From Ligilactobacillus cholophilus (GTDB lineage: Bacteria; Bacillota; Bacilli; Lactobacillales; Lactobacillaceae), in assembly GCF_030389495.1 (NCBI RefSeq), contig NZ_CP127832.1:124001-188000 (forward strand): DNA of 64,000 nt, in the 5' to 3' direction. The position numbers and the translations under genes were made by a program. Below are positions 1 to 7,655 of this stretch, one piece after another (positions within the stretch are counted from its first letter, which is position 1; every line of letters starts with the position of its first letter). Under the pieces are notes generated by a model, which was not told where the DNA came from, did not search any database, and saw only the letters and a list, made by a program, of their open reading frames with translations.

Positions 1-963
1 GCCACAGATGATGGAATACAAAAAGTTGCAAGAGATCATTCATACAGTCCAATTTTGGATTATATGAATGAGGCATATAAAGAATGGGACAAGAAATCAA
101 GATTACAACATGTATTTCATGATTTTTTAGGAGTTGAAGAAAATGAAGTAACAGATTTAATAACAAGATTATTTTTTGTTGGTGGAGTGGCAAAAGCATA
201 TGATCCGAAAACTAAATTTGATTTTGTTTTAGATTTGGTAGGTAGTCAAGGAACAGGAAAAACTGAATTTTTAAAAAGATTAACGCCTTTAGAATATTAT
301 ACAGATCAATTTACAAGTTTTAGTGATAAAGATGATATTGCCACAATGGCAAGAAATTTTATTGTGAATGATGATGAAATGGTTGCTACAAATAAGTGTA
401 GTTTTGATGAATTAAAGAAATTTGTTTCATCAACTGAACTTAGTTTTAGACCACCTTATGGACATAGTAACGTTTATAGAAGTAAAGGTTTTATTATGGC
501 ACGTACAACCAATAATCTTTATTATTTAAAAGATAAAACAGGAGATCGTAGATTTTTACCAGTTCGTTGCCATCACAACCATAAAAATATATTTACTGAA
601 TTTACTGACGAATATGTTAAACAGCTTTGGGGCGAAGCCGTTAATTTATATAAATCTAAGACGGTTGATATATCAGCACATAGTAAAGAAGAAAATGAGT
701 TACTTAATAAACAAAGGAGACAGTTTAAGTATACTGATTTTTTTGATGACGCAGTATCTGATGTTGTTGAAAATTATTTAGCAGATAAAAATTTTATTTC
801 GAATGAAGAGCTATATAAGAAGACAACAGGAAAAGCTTTTTATGATTCTAGAGATAAAAAAGTAACTAATAAAATTAGTGATGTTATGGTAAATGTTTAT
901 GATTGGAGAAAATCAAGAAAAACTATAAATGGTAAACAAGTTCGTGGATTTACTAGACAGTAA
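1..963 (+). CDS. VapE-like phage/satellite primase-helicase, C-terminal part (5' end outside window)
   Basis: The reading frame is open from base 1, so the gene begins upstream of the window. The visible part is the superfamily 3 helicase-like domain of the virulence-associated E (VapE) family, which replicates phages and satellite islands. A KFDFVLDLVGSQGTGKTEF segment carries the P-loop (about 241-264), followed by an acidic NDDEM Walker B region and a TTNN...DRRFLPV sensor/arginine-finger stretch. These features are seen directly; the replication role comes from the family. The repeat-rich putative origin begins at its stop codon, as in SaPI-type islands where the origin follows the replication gene. 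The upstream part may hold a primase domain, which cannot be seen here. Confidence 0.85.
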   Translation, partial: ATDDGIQKVARDHSYSPILDYMNEAYKEWDKKSRLQHVFHDFLGVEENEVTDLITRLFFVGGVAKAYDPKTKFDFVLDLVGSQGTGKTEFLKRLTPLEYYTDQFTSFSDKDDIATMARNFIVNDDEMVATNKCSFDELKKFVSSTELSFRPPYGHSNVYRSKGFIMARTTNNLYYLKDKTGDRRFLPVRCHHNHKNIFTEFTDEYVKQLWGEAVNLYKSKTVDISAHSKEENELLNKQRRQFKYTDFFDDAVSDVVENYLADKNFISNEELYKKTTGKAFYDSRDKKVTNKISDVMVNVYDWRKSRKTINGKQVRGFTRQ

Positions 964-1229
964 AGACAGTATAAGACAATAAAATTTTGCTTATTGTCTA
1001 GTGGATAATCGTTGTCATATCAATACTTTATAACGATTATTAGACAGTAAGACAGTATATTCAATATAAAAAGTATAAATAATACTATTAACGTATAAAT
1101 GCGTTATTTGTATATATTACAGAAAAATTACTGTCTACTGTCTAGAAAAGTGTTGAAAGTGTTGTTAAATCAACGATAAACGACTAGACAAAGAAATGTT
1201 TTAAGTGTCTATGTATCAGTTCACTGTCT
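955..1229. repeat. Iteron-like array flanking an AT-rich block: candidate replication origin of the element
   Basis: The 7-mer AGACAGT occurs in direct orientation at 955-961, 964-970, 1042-1048 and 1050-1056. It occurs inverted (ACTGTCT) at 1130-1136, 1137-1143 and 1223-1229. Degenerate copies lie at 974-980, 993-999 and 1204-1210. Forward copies lie left and inverted copies right of a nearly pure A/T stretch (1057-1129). Two further inverted repeats lie inside: AGACAATAA (974-982) with TTATTGTCT (991-999), and ATAATCGTT (1005-1013) with AACGATTAT (1032-1040). Iterons on both sides of a melting region just after the replication gene is the known layout of SaPI origins; function here is inferred. 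This 290-bp gap contains no gene. Confidence 0.6.
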
Positions 1230-1252
1230 AATTACAGAAAGGAAAGATAAAA

Positions 1253-1441
1253 ATGATACAAGTAAAAGAATTTAGGGGTAGAGATTTAGTAGAAAATATT
1301 AATTTGTTTTTAAGTGCTAATCCACGTTATAAATTGATTGATATTAAATATAATCAAGGATTTTATGGAACGTTAGAAGATATTAGTTCATCATCTCAAG
1401 CATTGGTTATTTATGAGGTAAGCGGCAATGAAAGTAATTAG
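1253..1441 (+). CDS. Small Cse60-like protein (62 aa)
   Basis: A short acidic protein beginning MIQVKEF and containing a DLVENINLFL helix, an LIDIKYN strand and a C-terminal ALVIYE strand. This pattern resembles the Cse60 family, small proteins named after a Bacillus sporulation gene but common in phages and islands; their biochemical role is not known to me. The start is an ATG with a good AGAAAGGAAAG ribosome binding site. It is the first gene after the putative origin and overlaps the next gene by 14 bases, so the two are probably cotranslated. The family assignment is from pattern memory and moderately sure; coding status is likely from the ribosome binding site and the overlap. Confidence 0.6.
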   Translation: MIQVKEFRGRDLVENINLFLSANPRYKLIDIKYNQGFYGTLEDISSSSQALVIYEVSGNESN

Positions 1442-1673
1442 ATACGTAGATAAAAACATAATAGAAAACATTAAGAAGAATATTAAGGATAAAGAAGAAC
1501 AGATCAGTATATTAATAAAATTACTTGAATGGTATAATCATGAACATTCAATAATTTTCAATAAGAAACACAAAACACGCAAAGAATTAAATCGCCTTAA
1601 AGTTTTGGAAGAACGACAAAAAGTATTAGCTGATATGGCTATGGAATTAACTAATGAGCTGAAGGAGATGTAA
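1428..1673 (+). CDS. Hypothetical coiled-coil protein of the mobile element (81 aa)
   Basis: I do not recognise this gene. The protein is highly charged, rich in Lys and Glu, and should be almost entirely helical with heptad-like spacing from about residue 10 to the end, suggesting a coiled coil. It has no signal peptide and no membrane segment. The ATG overlaps the upstream Cse60-like gene by 14 bases, and a GAAGGAG at its own 3' end serves as ribosome binding site for the next small gene, so it sits in a tightly packed operon. Small helical proteins at this place in Lactobacillus prophages and satellites are common and mostly uncharacterised. Confidence 0.6.
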   Translation: MKVIRYVDKNIIENIKKNIKDKEEQISILIKLLEWYNHEHSIIFNKKHKTRKELNRLKVLEERQKVLADMAMELTNELKEM

Positions 1674-1677
1674 AGAT

Positions 1678-1845
1678 GTGGTTGTTTTAATTATTATTTT
1701 TATGATAGTAAATTCTTTTATAATGAATTATTTCTTTGACAAAAAACAAAGAAATAATATTAAACAATGTTTAAAATGGACAGTAATTGATTCTGTGTTA
1801 TCGATTATAGTAATGCTTGCGTTGTATTATGGGGTGATTAAATGA
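1678..1845 (+). CDS. Small two-helix membrane protein with GTG start (55 aa)
   Basis: A GTG-initiated frame of 56 codons fills the gap between its neighbours. It has a ribosome binding site GAAGGAG a suitable distance upstream, and its TGA overlaps the next ATG (ATGA, 1842-1845). The protein starts with a hydrophobic helix (about residues 2-20, rich in Ile, Val and Phe), then a short basic loop with DKKQRN, then a second hydrophobic helix (about residues 35-54). This predicts a hairpin in the membrane. No function is recognised; it is too short to be a typical holin and lacks the usual charged tail. The start/stop overlap on the 3' side argues that it is translated. Confidence 0.6.
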   Translation: MVVLIIIFMIVNSFIMNYFFDKKQRNNIKQCLKWTVIDSVLSIIVMLALYYGVIK

Positions 1846-2177
1846 AACAGTATCAACTATCAAGATTAAAGCATACAGCAGAATTTGGAATATATGACTA
1901 TCAAGAAGGAGCAAATGGTATAACAGTAGAAGTTTTTAAAACATTATTTACTAAGCGTTTTGGCTATGTAACTCAAAGTATTAATAGTCAATTATCAAAT
2001 ACAGGATTAAGTCAGACTTATCAAATTGCTATCTTTGTAAAGCATGATAAAAGATTGAAAGATACTTTAATAGTTAAGATTGATGAAGAAGAATATAAGA
2101 TTGCTACCTTGAACATTGATGATAGTTTGAATGGTTATGATACATTGACATTGAAAAAGAAAACAGGGATAGGATGA
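1842..2177 (+). CDS. Putative head-closure / head-tail adaptor protein (111 aa)
   Basis: The sequence is rich in beta strands and ends with the pattern DTLIVKIDEEEYKIATLNID...YDTLTLKKK, typical of small phage head-tail joining proteins related to SPP1 gp16 and HK97 gp7 (phage head-tail adaptor family). Such proteins close the portal after packaging and form the surface on which a tail docks. It overlaps the small membrane protein gene by 4 bases and the HNH gene by 4 bases (ATGA). A head-closure gene placed ahead of HNH and terminase, rather than after the capsid gene, is unusual for a complete siphophage but fits a compact capsid-forming satellite. The assignment rests on size, fold pattern and context. 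Confidence 0.6.
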   Translation: MKQYQLSRLKHTAEFGIYDYQEGANGITVEVFKTLFTKRFGYVTQSINSQLSNTGLSQTYQIAIFVKHDKRLKDTLIVKIDEEEYKIATLNIDDSLNGYDTLTLKKKTGIG

Positions 2178-2527
2178 AACCAGTTAAACAATGCGAACAT
2201 GCAGGTTGTACAGTATTAGTTCCTTATGATGTTAAGTATTGTGAAGCACATAAGAAACAAGCAGAGAAAGAACGATACAGTTATCGTATGAAGCGTGAAG
2301 GCAAATATCAACGTTTCTATAAAACAACAGCATGGAGAAAATTATCACACAGTTACATGATTGCTAATCCATTATGCGAATGGTGTTTGGAAGATGGTAT
2401 TATGCGAAAAGCTGACATTGTAGACCACATTGAACCAATCAGAGAAAATTGGAGCAAGCGATTAGACAGAAATAACTTACGAAGTCTTTGCAATTCTTGC
2501 CACTGGAAAAGACATCATAAAAAATAA
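2174..2527 (+). CDS. Phage HNH endonuclease (117 aa)
   Basis: The C-terminal half has the HNH signature: VDHIEPIRENW (residues about 80-90), the central NLRSLCNSCHWKRH, and paired cysteines CEWC and CNSC that bind a structural zinc. An N-terminal Cys/His pair (CEHAGC...YCEAHKK) adds a second zinc knuckle, as in many phage HNH proteins. HNH proteins next to terminase genes in cos-type phages with HK97-like heads work with the large terminase to cut cos DNA. The candidate cos site directly follows this gene. The start ATG overlaps the previous stop by 4 bases. The family is certain; the packaging role is inferred from position. Confidence 0.88.
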   Translation: MKPVKQCEHAGCTVLVPYDVKYCEAHKKQAEKERYSYRMKREGKYQRFYKTTAWRKLSHSYMIANPLCEWCLEDGIMRKADIVDHIEPIRENWSKRLDRNNLRSLCNSCHWKRHHKK

Positions 2528-2528
2528 A

Positions 2529-2580
2529 CAGGGGGCTATAAATTTTTTACGCAGGAGCGGACACGGACTTTTCTGTGAAT
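2529..2580. promoter_or_regulatory. Candidate cos (packaging) site between HNH and terS
   Basis: Immediately after the HNH stop, a G-run (GGGGG at 2531-2535) is followed by a TA-rich stretch. Next comes an atypically GC-rich block (GCAGGAGCGGACACGGAC, 2551-2568) with two GGAC repeats and then TTTTCTGTG. In cos-type phages of low-GC Gram-positive bacteria the cohesive-end site commonly lies exactly here, between the HNH gene and the small terminase gene, and is GC-rich. No gene occupies this interval. The cut positions cannot be read from one integrated copy. Confidence 0.45.
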
Positions 2581-2645
2581 AAAAATCCCTTTAAAATAAA
2601 AAATTTTTTATAATCCTAGATTAAAATAAGTATTTCTTATTTAAA

Positions 2646-2674
2646 TTGTACTTTTTATAAAAAAATGTTATAAT
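2646..2674 (+). promoter_or_regulatory. Promoter upstream of terS with extended -10
   Basis: A TTGTAC -35 box (2646-2651) and a perfect TATAAT -10 box (2669-2674) are separated by 17 bp, with a TG extension (TGTTATAAT). Transcription should start near 2681, where an ATG begins a 12-codon mini-ORF (2681-2719) that ends inside the following terminator hairpin. The promoter lies between the cos candidate and terS. Confidence 0.7.
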
Positions 2675-2699
2675 AATTATATGATAGAGAGAATGTGGG

Positions 2700-2731
2700 A
2701 AAACGTTGTTACATTGTAACAGCGTTTTTTT
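2700..2731 (+). terminator. Intrinsic terminator in the terS leader (possible attenuator)
   Basis: AAACGTTGTTAC (2701-2712) pairs with GTAACAGCGTTT (2716-2727) with one G-U pair and a 3-nt loop, followed by a T-run to 2731. It lies about 20 nt downstream of the predicted transcription start and just before the terS ribosome binding site, so a transcript from this promoter must read through it to express the packaging genes. Confidence 0.75.
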
Positions 2732-2752
2732 GTTAATAAGTGAGGTGAGAAG

Positions 2753-3205
2753 ATGAGTAGAAATGTAAAAGCATTAGGAGATATGACAAAACATTTAACC
2801 AATGAAGAAAAGGCGCAACGCAAAGAAATGGAAGAAACATTAAACCAATATTCTAAATTGGATATTATGCCACCTGATTGGTTAACTGATTATGCTCTTG
2901 AAGAATGGAATAGAGTAACACCAATTTTATTAAAAGAGACGCCTGTTAGTGAATTAGATAAAGGATTATTAGTTGCATATTGTGAAACATACTCTTTAAT
3001 TAAAACATGTACCTTAGCAATAAAAAAAGAGGGTACAGTGGTTGGTGGTAAGGAAAATAGAAATTTACGTTTACGAGAAAAAGCAGTTAAGGATTTAAGA
3101 TCTTTAAGTAATGATTTAGGATTGTCAATTTCATCAAGAGCAAAGTTAGCTTTAAATAAAGCACAGGAAATTGAAAAAGATGAGATTGGTGATTTACTTG
3201 AATAA
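2753..3205 (+). CDS. terS: Phage terminase small subunit, P27 family (150 aa)
   Basis: The protein matches the P27-type small terminase pattern: a charged N-terminus, then MPPDWLTDYALEEWNRVTPIL around residues 38-58. After this come a YCETYSLI helix, a glycine/asparagine loop (VVGGKENRN) and a C-terminal helix ending in the dimer-forming LSNDLGLSISSRAKLAL. Small terminases recognise the packaging site and load the large subunit. GAGGTGAGAAG precedes the ATG. The next gene probably starts at a TTG overlapping this stop. A separate terS specific to the element is what lets satellites package their own DNA. Length is normal for the family. Confidence 0.88.
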   Translation: MSRNVKALGDMTKHLTNEEKAQRKEMEETLNQYSKLDIMPPDWLTDYALEEWNRVTPILLKETPVSELDKGLLVAYCETYSLIKTCTLAIKKEGTVVGGKENRNLRLREKAVKDLRSLSNDLGLSISSRAKLALNKAQEIEKDEIGDLLE

Positions 3206-4901
3206 TCGTGTGCAAGAATATGCTGATAAAGTTTTAAATAATGAAATCATTACATGTACAAAAGTTAAACAAGCGTGTGATCGTTTTATTAAAGATTTAG
3301 CAAAACAACGGACAAAAGATTTTCCTTATTATTTTAATGAAGAGCTAGTAAATAAAATATTTCATTTTGTCGAGCTTTTACCAAGGACAGATGGTAAACC
3401 ATTAAAGCTTGAATTATTTCAATGTTTTATTCTAGGTAATTTGTATGGTTGGCGTTCTGTAAAAGATGACTCACGTCGATTTAATCGTTGCTTATTATCT
3501 TTTGCCCGTAAGAATGGTAAAACGTTCTTAATCGCAATTATGGGCATAATTGAACTATTGCTTGAAAAAGACCCACCTAGAGGTAGACAAGTATTATTTA
3601 CTGCTAACAGTAGTAAACAAGCACATTTAGCATTTGATATGATGGCAGACCAATTACATTTGCTTAGTGGGCAATCAAAAATTGTAAGACAAAGAGTAAA
3701 GATTAATAAACAAATAATTGAAGATCGTAAAACAAATTCATTTGCTGTTCCGCTTGCAACTGATAAAAGTTCACTAGATGGTTATAATCCCACTCTAGGC
3801 GTTGTTGACGAATTTCACTCAAGTAAAAACCGTGATATTATAAACGTTTTAAAATCTGGTATGGTTCAGCAGCCTAATAGTTTATTAGCAATTATTTCAA
3901 CAGCTGGATTTAATACCAATTCGCCTTTTAAAGAAGAATGCGATTATGTTTCTGATATATTATCAGGTGAAGAACAATCAGACCGTTATTTTGGTGTTAT
4001 TTATACTCTAGATGATAAAGAAGAGGTTAATAATCCTGATTGTTGGATTAAAGCTAATCCTTTGTTATCAAATAATAAAGTACGTGATACTATGTTTGAA
4101 CAAATTAAATCAGATGTTGAAGTTGAGATGAAACAAGAGAACATGGTAAACGTAATGGTTAAAAATATGAATGTGTTTATGCAAGCTCAAGAAGATAGTT
4201 TTATTAGTGCTTCTGATTGGGAAAAGGGCAAAACAAAGAGACCTAATATAAAAGGCAAAGATATTTATATTGGAATTGATTTATCTAAAAGTAATGATTT
4301 GACCGCTGTAAGTTGGATTATTCCAATAAATGGGAAGTTCTATTGTGATTCTCATTCATGGGTTGGTACTCATTATGGTCTTGAAAGTAAAATAAAGCGT
4401 GATGGAATTGATTATATTTCATTAGAACACAAGGGTGAATGTACAATTACAAAACTGGATAGTGGAGTAATTGATTATGATGATGTGTTTAGTTATGTTC
4501 AACGTTTAATTTTAGAAAATGAATTAAATGTTAAATATATTTGCTATGATCCATGGAATTTTGCACCATTACTTACTAAATTTGAAAAAGAGGGTTACCC
4601 TTTATTTGAAGTTCGACAAGGTACAAAAACAATGAATATACCAACACGAGACTTTAGAGAAAAATTATATAATGGAAAAATTAAACATTATAATAATAAA
4701 ATTCTATCTTATTCAATAAGTAATGCAATTTTAAAAGTTGATAATAACGGTGTGATTATTGATAAGGCTAGGAATAGCAATCGAATTGACCCAGTTGACG
4801 CATTATTAAATGCTTATGTGGCATGTATGAATTATTTTGATAATGAGGAGGCGAATAAGCAACGTGAAGAAATTATTAATCAAGGTGCTTTCATTTTTTA
4901 A
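3198..4901 (+). CDS. terL: Phage terminase large subunit (HK97/YmfN-type)
   Basis: This is the packaging ATPase and nuclease. The ATPase domain has a Walker A variant ARKNGKTF (about 3505-3528) and a Walker B LGVVDEFHSS (about 3797-3826). The RNase H-like nuclease domain begins with YIGIDLSKSNDLT (about 4267-4305), and a late DPVDALLNAY supplies a further acidic residue. The frame is open to a TTG at 3171, but TTG 3198 is preferred: it has GGTGAT at 3188-3193 and its codons overlap the terS TAA. This gives 567 aa, normal for the family. No frameshift or missing motif is visible, so the motor looks functional. Confidence 0.92.
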   Translation: MNNRVQEYADKVLNNEIITCTKVKQACDRFIKDLAKQRTKDFPYYFNEELVNKIFHFVELLPRTDGKPLKLELFQCFILGNLYGWRSVKDDSRRFNRCLLSFARKNGKTFLIAIMGIIELLLEKDPPRGRQVLFTANSSKQAHLAFDMMADQLHLLSGQSKIVRQRVKINKQIIEDRKTNSFAVPLATDKSSLDGYNPTLGVVDEFHSSKNRDIINVLKSGMVQQPNSLLAIISTAGFNTNSPFKEECDYVSDILSGEEQSDRYFGVIYTLDDKEEVNNPDCWIKANPLLSNNKVRDTMFEQIKSDVEVEMKQENMVNVMVKNMNVFMQAQEDSFISASDWEKGKTKRPNIKGKDIYIGIDLSKSNDLTAVSWIIPINGKFYCDSHSWVGTHYGLESKIKRDGIDYISLEHKGECTITKLDSGVIDYDDVFSYVQRLILENELNVKYICYDPWNFAPLLTKFEKEGYPLFEVRQGTKTMNIPTRDFREKLYNGKIKHYNNKILSYSISNAILKVDNNGVIIDKARNSNRIDPVDALLNAYVACMNYFDNEEANKQREEIINQGAFIF

Positions 4902-5058
4902 GAATTATATTCAAACCATTCTCTTAATTTTGGGAATGGTTTTTGTTATGTTTGGATGTTTTATTAATTTTGGTGTGGGTACGGGAATGATAGTTACAGG
5001 CACATTAATAATTATGCTTGCTTTCATTATCAATTACAACATGAAAGGAGGCGAATAA
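4864..5058 (+). CDS. DUF1056-like small membrane protein between terL and portal
   Basis: A short basic N-terminus (MKKLLIKVLSFFKNY) is followed by two strongly hydrophobic segments, TILLILGMVFVMFGCFINFG and MIVTGTLIIMLAFIINY, forming a membrane hairpin. A protein of this shape (DUF1056) is found between large terminase and portal genes in many Lactobacillus and Lactococcus phages; its role is unknown. The coding frame is open from 4837. I prefer GTG 4864, downstream of GAGGAGG at 4845-4851, although the 12-nt spacing is long; this gives 64 aa. The gene overlaps the end of terL by 38 bases and its own 3' end carries the AAAGGAGG used by the portal gene. Confidence 0.65.
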   Translation: MKKLLIKVLSFFKNYIQTILLILGMVFVMFGCFINFGVGTGMIVTGTLIIMLAFIINYNMKGGE

Positions 5059-5059
5059 G

Positions 5060-6187
5060 GTGGCTTTTTTTAAATCTAATACAAAACAAACTACATTAAC
5101 AGATGATCCTGTTTTTAATGCTTTAATTTCATATACAGATACAGGAGGCGAGTACGTTTCTCCTGTTGTATTAAAAAATAGTGATATTTTTAGTGCAATA
5201 AATATTATTGCTTCTGATGTTGCCAGTAATGAAGTGTATTGTGATACTGAGATATTAACAAAAATGGTTAATTTTAAACCATGTAGTTATATGGACGGTT
5301 GGCATTTCAAGTATGCGTTGTGTGCGAATATGCTTTTAAATGGAAATGCTTTTGCATTGATTGAGAATAACCATAATTTACGTTTTGTTCCTAATTCTCA
5401 AATGGCAGTATTACAAGATGACGTAACTAATGAAATTTCATATCAGTATACTCCAGAGAATGGCAGGAAAAGAGAATTAAAAGCTAAAGATGTTTTACAT
5501 TTTAAATATTCAACTATCAACGGAGTAACCGGAATTAGTCCATTATATTCATTAGCAAATGAAAGAGAAATTCAAGGCTTAGCTAATAAGTTACTTATTG
5601 GATTTTTTAATAATGGTGTGATTGGTGCAAAAGTATTAAAAGTAAAAAATACTGATTTAAATCAAGAAGCTTTAGATAATATAGCTGAAAGATTTCAAAA
5701 TTTAAAATCAGGAAAAGCAGGGATTGTTGCTCTTGATGACAATATGGATTTACAAAATCTAGAAATCAATTCAGATATTTTAAAATTAGTAAATTCAAAC
5801 GATTGGACAACAAAGCAGATTGCAAAAGCTTTTGGGTTACCACCTGAAAAATTAGGTGTTGAAAATGAACATAGCAACCAACAAATGAGTAACTTGCAAT
5901 ATTTACAAGGATCATTACAAAAGTATTTTGATTGTTTTACATCAGAATTAACTTTCAAACTTGGTAGTAATTGGAAATTTGATACTAGCAAGTTATTATC
6001 CTTAGATCCTACAACACAGCAAAATAATGCGATTGAGGGATATACAAATGGTGTACTTACATTGAATGAAGCACGCGCAAAAATTGGAATGCCAGAAGTT
6101 GATAATGGAGATAGTTTTATAGAAAGGAATGATATAAATGAAACAAGATCGCAGATTGACACAACAAGCACAAATGAAAGCGAATGA
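5060..6187 (+). CDS. Phage portal protein, HK97 gp3 family (375 aa)
   Basis: The portal ring forms the DNA entry vertex and the tail attachment site. Diagnostic stretches are the N-terminal VVLKNSDIFSAINIIASDVAS, a LLNGNAFALIE strand, KDVLHFKYSTINGVTGISPL, and the C-terminal half with TTKQIAKAFGLPPEKLGV followed by QQMSNLQYLQGSLQKYFDCF. It starts with GTG 5060 after AAAGGAGGCG. It is slightly short for the family but has all typical blocks. The next gene starts 50 bases before this stop, indicating tight translational coupling between portal and protease-capsid. A long frame on the opposite strand (5695-6195) is only a shadow of this gene. Confidence 0.92.
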   Translation: MAFFKSNTKQTTLTDDPVFNALISYTDTGGEYVSPVVLKNSDIFSAINIIASDVASNEVYCDTEILTKMVNFKPCSYMDGWHFKYALCANMLLNGNAFALIENNHNLRFVPNSQMAVLQDDVTNEISYQYTPENGRKRELKAKDVLHFKYSTINGVTGISPLYSLANEREIQGLANKLLIGFFNNGVIGAKVLKVKNTDLNQEALDNIAERFQNLKSGKAGIVALDDNMDLQNLEINSDILKLVNSNDWTTKQIAKAFGLPPEKLGVENEHSNQQMSNLQYLQGSLQKYFDCFTSELTFKLGSNWKFDTSKLLSLDPTTQQNNAIEGYTNGVLTLNEARAKIGMPEVDNGDSFIERNDINETRSQIDTTSTNESE

Positions 6188-7646
6188 TGTTCCAACAGAT
6201 AGCTCTAATGATGAAAAAGAAGAGCAAGACGAAAATAAAGAAACATCAAAAGTATTATCTGGTTATGCTATTATTTGGAATACACCAAGCAAAGATTTAG
6301 GCGGATTTAAAGAAGTCGTAGCACCTAATGCTTTAGATGATGTAGATTTATCTGATGTTTTAATGTTGAACAATCATGATTTTACACAGGTTTTAGCAAG
6401 TGTAAAAGCTGGAACATTAGAATTAGAACCAGATGATAAAGGATTACATTTTAAAGCTACTTTGCCAAATACATCATTTGCTAATGATGTTTATGAAGAA
6501 GTTAAAAGTGGTAATGTTGATGCTTGTTCATTTGGTTTTGAAGTAAATGATGGTGGCGATACATGGACTAAAGATGATGAAGGCAATATTACACGGACAA
6601 TTAATCAAGTAAAGAATTTATTTGATGTGTCTGTGGTTGCTATACCATCTTATGATGATACAAATGTCCAAGTTGACACACGTAGTTATGAAAAATTTAT
6701 AAATCAAGGAAAAGAGGAAAATAATATGAAAAAGAAAATCTTAGATAATGAAGAAAAAACAGAAACACGCTCATTTGAAGAATATATTCGTAGTCGCGGT
6801 GAATTTCGTGATGGTGTTACAACGCAAGGTGCAAGTGCAGTTATTCCTGATGAAATTATTACACCAGTTTTTGAATTAAAGAATTCAACATATGATTTAG
6901 CAAAAATTTGTACAGTAAAACAAGTTTCAAACGGTCAAGGACATTATCCAATTGCAACTAATCCTCAAAGTGCAATTCTAGCCACTAAAGAAGAATTAGC
7001 AGAAATTGGTGATGTTAATGCTAACATGTTCCAAGATGTGAAATTTGATGTAAAAACACGAGCTGGTAAGATTGCTCTATCAAATGAAGTTATTGAAGAT
7101 AGTGCAGTTGATATTGTTTCAGAAGTGAAAAATCAATTACAAAAATTAGTTCAAAATACTAATAATAAAAATATCATTGATTTATTAACTGGTTCATCAA
7201 GTCAATTTGCTAAAACAACAGCTAAAAACATTGATGATTTAAAGAAAGTATTTAATGTTACTCTTGATCCTGCTTTGAGTAAAACATGGGTAGTAAATCA
7301 AAACGGATTTAATTTCCTAGATACATTAAAAGATAATGAAGGACGTTACTTATTACAACCTGATGTAACAGCACCAAGTGGTTTTAGTTTATTAGGTGCG
7401 CCAGTGATGGTAATTTCAAATACAATTTTATCTGATAATTCAGATGGTACATCACCTGTTTTAGTTGGTGATTTTGCTCAAGCTTTAGTTGTATTTGAAA
7501 GAAATCAAGTTACAGCCCAATGGGATAAATTTGATAGCTTTAGTGAAGGGTTATCAGTTATCTTACGTTCAGATTATGAAGTTATTGATAAAAGCGCAGT
7601 TGTAAATATTGCATTAACAACAACCACTGCTGAAACTGCAAAATAA
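6138..7646 (+). CDS. Fused prohead protease and major capsid protein (502 aa) with internal in-frame start
   Basis: Residues about 40-185 form an HK97-family prohead protease: SGYAIIWN opening strand, a LMLNNHD segment with the catalytic histidine, and VDACSFGFE with the catalytic serine. From about residue 197 the chain continues without a stop into an HK97-fold major capsid protein: a charged delta-like region (KKILDNEEKTETRSFEEYIRS), then TTQGASAVIPDEI and typical shell-domain strands to the C-terminus. An ATG at 6726 is in frame and preceded by AGAGGAAA (6713-6720, 5-nt spacing), so free capsid protein of 306 aa could also be made from the same gene. This economical design suits a small satellite genome. 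Both domains look complete. Confidence 0.9.
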   Translation: MKQDRRLTQQAQMKANDVPTDSSNDEKEEQDENKETSKVLSGYAIIWNTPSKDLGGFKEVVAPNALDDVDLSDVLMLNNHDFTQVLASVKAGTLELEPDDKGLHFKATLPNTSFANDVYEEVKSGNVDACSFGFEVNDGGDTWTKDDEGNITRTINQVKNLFDVSVVAIPSYDDTNVQVDTRSYEKFINQGKEENNMKKKILDNEEKTETRSFEEYIRSRGEFRDGVTTQGASAVIPDEIITPVFELKNSTYDLAKICTVKQVSNGQGHYPIATNPQSAILATKEELAEIGDVNANMFQDVKFDVKTRAGKIALSNEVIEDSAVDIVSEVKNQLQKLVQNTNNKNIIDLLTGSSSQFAKTTAKNIDDLKKVFNVTLDPALSKTWVVNQNGFNFLDTLKDNEGRYLLQPDVTAPSGFSLLGAPVMVISNTILSDNSDGTSPVLVGDFAQALVVFERNQVTAQWDKFDSFSEGLSVILRSDYEVIDKSAVVNIALTTTTAETAK

Positions 7647-7655
7647 TTAAAAAGT

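Noticed and set aside
5695-6195. Long minus-strand frame of 166 codons over the portal gene
   Set aside because: It mirrors the portal coding sequence, has no ribosome binding site and no recognisable domain; the plus-strand portal is certain.
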